Shown here in pieces: positions 60,839-64,000 of a DNA stretch of 64,000 nt (positions are counted from its first letter, which is position 1; every line of letters starts with the position of its first letter). The stretch is taken from the NCBI GenBank assembly GCA_025677825.1, contig JAIXMO010000058.1, positions 1 through 64,000 on the forward strand. The letters run 5' to 3'. The position numbers and the translations under genes were made by a program. The notes below the pieces were generated by a model that was given only the letters and a program-made list of their open reading frames with translations, made no database searches and had not been told where the DNA came from. The stretch is from Helicostylum pulchrum. Its lineage: Eukaryota; Mucoromycota; Mucoromycetes; Mucorales; Mucoraceae.

Positions 60839-62312
60839 TTGAATGCTAAACCTCTTGAAAAAAACCTCTATCCTAAACTTTCAACAATTATATATTTGAC
60901 ACTTATAAACTCTTTGATCGTGGAATTAAAGAATTGCTTGTCTTCGTTTTCTATCATAGGAGCAACTCAAAACAAAGACCTCTTTGGTATTTTACCGACA
61001 TTAAAGCATATTCTTTCCAAGTATGAGGCTTTGATTGCAGAAAACACTATTGCACAGACACATAGCTCACAGCTTGGACCATCTCAAGATACAGGCCATT
61101 CTAGTAGCAGAAAGAAGGGTAAAGAAAAAGAAATAATAAAGGTGAAGATAAACAAAAGTTTATACCGCCTAGGCGGTTCAGCTTGTTCCCAATCCTAGTT
61201 TACAACGGCGTTTCATCAAGATTGATGGCCAAAATGTAACTGGCATATTCCCAGGCGCAGCATTAACGAAAGAAGAGGATGATACTTCATTTAGCTATAT
61301 ACAAAGGTACTTTTATAGCTGTTTTAACTTTGCCAAGTTGAAAATAAAAAAGTAAGCATAATAAAAGAAAAGCTATACTTGAAGATTTGCAGCGATTACC
61401 TGCCAATAAAGGCAAGATGTTTCTAAACGGAATGTACACCGACGGCTATACCTGTCGTATATTGTTTTGTCGTCGAGTTCAGCCATCTTTACCTGTCAAA
61501 ACCATTGCTTTGGAACTCAAAGATTTTAATTCTCACGAGGCGAATACGCATTTTAGACCATGTACGGTTGACCCTGGGAGAAAAGACGTGTTCATATCTT
61601 ACCGCGAAAATAATGATTTAATACGTCTATCTTCCAAAGAGTACTACAGCATGGGTACTATGCAGTGACAAAGACGAGAACAAGAGAGCAAAAAAAAAAA
61701 AAAAAAAGTTGGGTATAAAAGAAATAGAAATCAACATTCCTACTCCAAAAACCACATCTTCTCAGTCCTATATTACGTACATGTTTCGACACATGGATAC
61801 CTTTTTCAATTTCTACGGGTTTAGCATCAAATGGAGTGACTATGTCGCCTCCCAAAGAAATATCGAGAATGCCGTAAACATTCTCTTGAATGGATCTAAA
61901 AAGTACAATAAAAAGAGAAGAACGAACAAGAACAGAAGGAAAAAAGAAAGAGGTCTAACAAAGGTCCCACCCCATTACAGAAACCGAATATGGTTAAAGG
62001 TATATCTGTGAATACATCCATTCATTTACACACGGTCCTAAAAAAAGACATTATATGAAGACATCATAAGGAGAAATTGAGGAAGGTGACCGTAGGAAGA
62101 TGCCTTTGATAATCTTTGGCAATGAGCTCGAGAACAAAAACCGGACAAAGTTTAGAGGCATCAGCGACAAGCTCCATCGCCGATTTCAGAGAAGAGAAAA
62201 TCTTAGGGAATTGTTGCTCTTGGATGTCAACGAATTTAGAACGACCAAAGTTAAGCAGTGTCCATATAATATAAAAACCGCAAATTGGTACTGTGCGTGC
62301 TGTATTGCATAA
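60839..62312 (+). pseudogene. Broken Fanzor-type (eukaryotic TnpB) gene, 3' end missing
   Basis: Five pieces in different frames follow the Fanzor order. The first (60839-61196) has NLYPKLSTIIYLTLINSL. The second (about 61190-61350) has RRFIKIDGQNVTGIFPG. The third (61387-61668) has MYTDGYTCRILFCRR and VDPGRKDVFISY with the first catalytic Asp, then RLSSKEYYSM. The fourth (61709-62011) is the helical part with NIPTPKTTS and FNFYGF. The fifth (62100-62312) has IIFGNELENKN and LLDVNEFRTTK with the RuvC-II Glu. It then ends without the zinc ribbon and last Asp. A long A-run (61690-61708) sits at one frame break. Frameshifts and the missing 3' end make it a pseudogene. Upstream DNA from about 60760 is also open and may be coding. 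Confidence 0.75.
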
Positions 62313-62368
62313 AAAAAAAGTTTATTAAGTTATTTAAATTTAAATTTAAATAAGATGAAAATAGATGA

Positions 62369-62370
62369 AG

Positions 62371-62411
<41 letters not shown>

Positions 62412-62412
62412 G
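62369..62412. repeat. TA then TG microsatellite
   Basis: About nine AT units are followed by about ten TG units. Confidence 0.9.
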
Positions 62413-62483
62413 GTATGATTTTTTAAATATTTTAATATATTACAAAATAGAAAATGTGTCTCACCGTAATCGAGTTTCACAAC

Positions 62484-64000
62484 TTAAAAGTATTCTAAAT
62501 CCAGTTCAGTTTGCACATAATGTTGATCACTCATGATGGAAGAATTTGAAGATCTTGAACCAATATCATCGTGTTCATATTGATTACTAAGGGCAGTAGA
62601 AAAGATACTCCAGCCACCATCCGAATTAGGGTCATCTAATAAAACTTCATCCATTGTGGATTGGTAGGCGATTTCATTTGTTTCAATATGATATAAATCT
62701 AAGAATTGTATGATATCCTTTTCTAGTTGGCTTTCATCAAAAGAACTTCGGGTGGGTGTTGTTTGATAAAGTTGTAATAATAAGATCATATAAGCCCGAC
62801 TCACGCATATTAATGCGGGCGACCTACCATATTGAGAAATATTCGCCTATGTATTTTTGTTTTTGTTTTAATACGATGCATCATAATGCAGAAATATGTG
62901 TATATATACTTACGCTAAATACATGTTTCGCGCTCATAAAATGATACAGGTAAGGTCTAAAGAAGCAATCAAATCCTTCATCAGATTGTACGGAAGATTG
63001 AAACCAATTCTGAAATAATTGAATGATGGCAACAGATGCTTGAGAAGTATGTAAAATTGCTTCAGTTTCACTTGCAGTTAAAGATCTTTCAACCTTTGCA
63101 GAAGGTAAGAGTGATCTATATAATGTAATCCAGCATAGACAATAATCTAATAGAATACAGAAATAATTTCTTCTACTCCAAATAGAAGTATTGGGAGGTA
63201 AAATTTGATTATTTCTACTCTTTCCAAATTGTAAATGGGTAGGTAAATCATGGTAAAATCTCGATAGTTTTACTCGGAATCGATCGACTAACGCTCGTGG
63301 TTCCATCTTTCGCGAATCCTCAGATATAGCAGCCGATAATTTTCGTACTTGAATTAAACTAATAGCAAACATTGTTTGGTCCATTTCAACACGATTAAAT
63401 TCCGGTAAAGGTGTAGGTAGCTCAATCGATATTTGATCTAGTTTAATCGTAGCCAATTGATCATGAAACAAGTGTGATACCTAAACGTTATACAGTTAAT
63501 AACAATCTATATGTGTATACACACACACACACATATATATATATTTACCATATTATCATAGAACCAAACAGTCCAGAATATTCTTTTTGATTGTTCACGT
63601 TCAAAAGGGGTTTTGCAACTAATATAACCTTCGGGACGATGAAGATTTAACATGAAACACATACGTATAGCAATACCAATATGTAAGAAGGCTCTTCTTA
63701 CTCTTCCTAAATCCAAATCATATGTAATTAACAATGTACGTTGATGAATATTTGATAGATTAGCAGGTTCGTCTATACCAAGTAAATCGTGTGAATGATC
63801 ATAAAATTTGTTTCCTAGTTCACGAAAATCTTGTATTTGTGTAAGTTGAGGGTGATAGATGCAGCAATGCGGCACAGAATGTGAAAACACTGATGATAAT
63901 ACAAGTGATTTCAATTGTCCTTGTTTATAATGATTCTCAAAACGAGAAGGACTGACCAAGATGGGGAAACCGCATTTATGGTGTTGGTGTATTAATCGTG
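62484..64000 (-). CDS. Fungal-specific transcription factor, 5' end outside window
   Basis: Three exons are visible on the minus strand: 63549 to beyond 64000, 62914-63480 and 62484-62846. The frame is open at the right edge (HHKCGFPILVSPSRFENHY). The middle homology region of fungal zinc-cluster regulators is visible. It includes QRTLLITYDLDLGRVRRAFL, IGIAIRMCFMLNLHRPEG, EREQSKRIFWTVWFYDNM and a later LLDYCLCWITLYRSLLPS. A tail rich in Ser and Asp closes the protein. Such factors usually carry an N-terminal Zn2Cys6 DNA-binding cluster. That part would lie to the right of the window and is not seen. Target genes are unknown. Confidence 0.8.
63520..63546. repeat. CA/TA microsatellite in an intron
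   Basis: A short alternating tract inside the intron 63481-63548 of the transcription factor gene. Confidence 0.8.

Overview
The window is nuclear DNA of a filamentous fungus, most likely a Mucorales-type member of Mucoromycota. It is strongly A+T-rich. Genes carry many short GT-AG introns (about 45-110 nt) and sit close together. The gene content is fungal: Sec24, SDH2, prohibitin, EMC6, an SPT23/MGA2-like factor, a PHO80-type cyclin, a hybrid histidine kinase and a thaumatin-like protein. A methionine synthase reductase, rare in Dikarya, and several eukaryotic TnpB/Fanzor-type genes point to an early-diverging fungus. I could not run searches. Assignments come from reading translations, splice sites and motifs.

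Layout. 1-3.5 kb: a TnpB-like nuclease gene open at the left edge, then a decayed Fanzor-type remnant. 3.7-8.8 kb: a three-KH RNA-binding protein, a release-factor glutamine methyltransferase and a small membrane protein. 8.8-11.4 kb: gene-free, with two MITE-like copies. 11.4-16.3 kb: a flavin-reductase fusion, an arrestin-like adaptor, EMC6 and a Pho85-type cyclin. 17.8-25.6 kb: the SPT23/MGA2-like regulator, methionine synthase reductase and a class III aminotransferase. 26-28.2 kb: mobile-element debris (a Crypton/Ndc10-like remnant and a second TnpB-like copy). 28.9-39.9 kb: a large PAS hybrid histidine kinase, SDH2 and Sec24. 40-49.2 kb: 2,4-dienoyl-CoA reductase (-), an Hsp20 with an unusual Cys-Pro repeat N-terminus (+), a seven-segment membrane protein (-) and a cytochrome b5-acyl-CoA dehydrogenase (-). 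50.8-59.1 kb: aspartate aminotransferase (-), prohibitin (+), a 45-residue Cys-rich protein (-), GH16 (+) and thaumatin-like (-). 59-62.3 kb: repeats and a broken Fanzor-type gene. 62.5 kb to the end: a fungal transcription factor open at the right edge.

The resident genes are mostly unlinked housekeeping functions. Loose themes are lipid metabolism (2,4-dienoyl-CoA reductase, acyl-CoA dehydrogenase, an SPT23/MGA2-like factor), mitochondria (SDH2, prohibitin, MTQ1-like, AAT) and cell wall (GH16 next to thaumatin-like).

The two most unusual items are these. (1) Four TnpB/Fanzor-type loci from two families occur in 64 kb. One of them appears to keep the whole RuvC triad and zinc ribbon once a 77-nt intron is removed. 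It shares with the second copy of its family a conserved hairpin 140-165 nt past the stop codon, a candidate element end or guide-RNA scaffold. (2) The Hsp20 chaperone has an N-terminal half built from five C-x9-C modules of CPYG/CP motifs, 13 Cys-Pro dipeptides in all.
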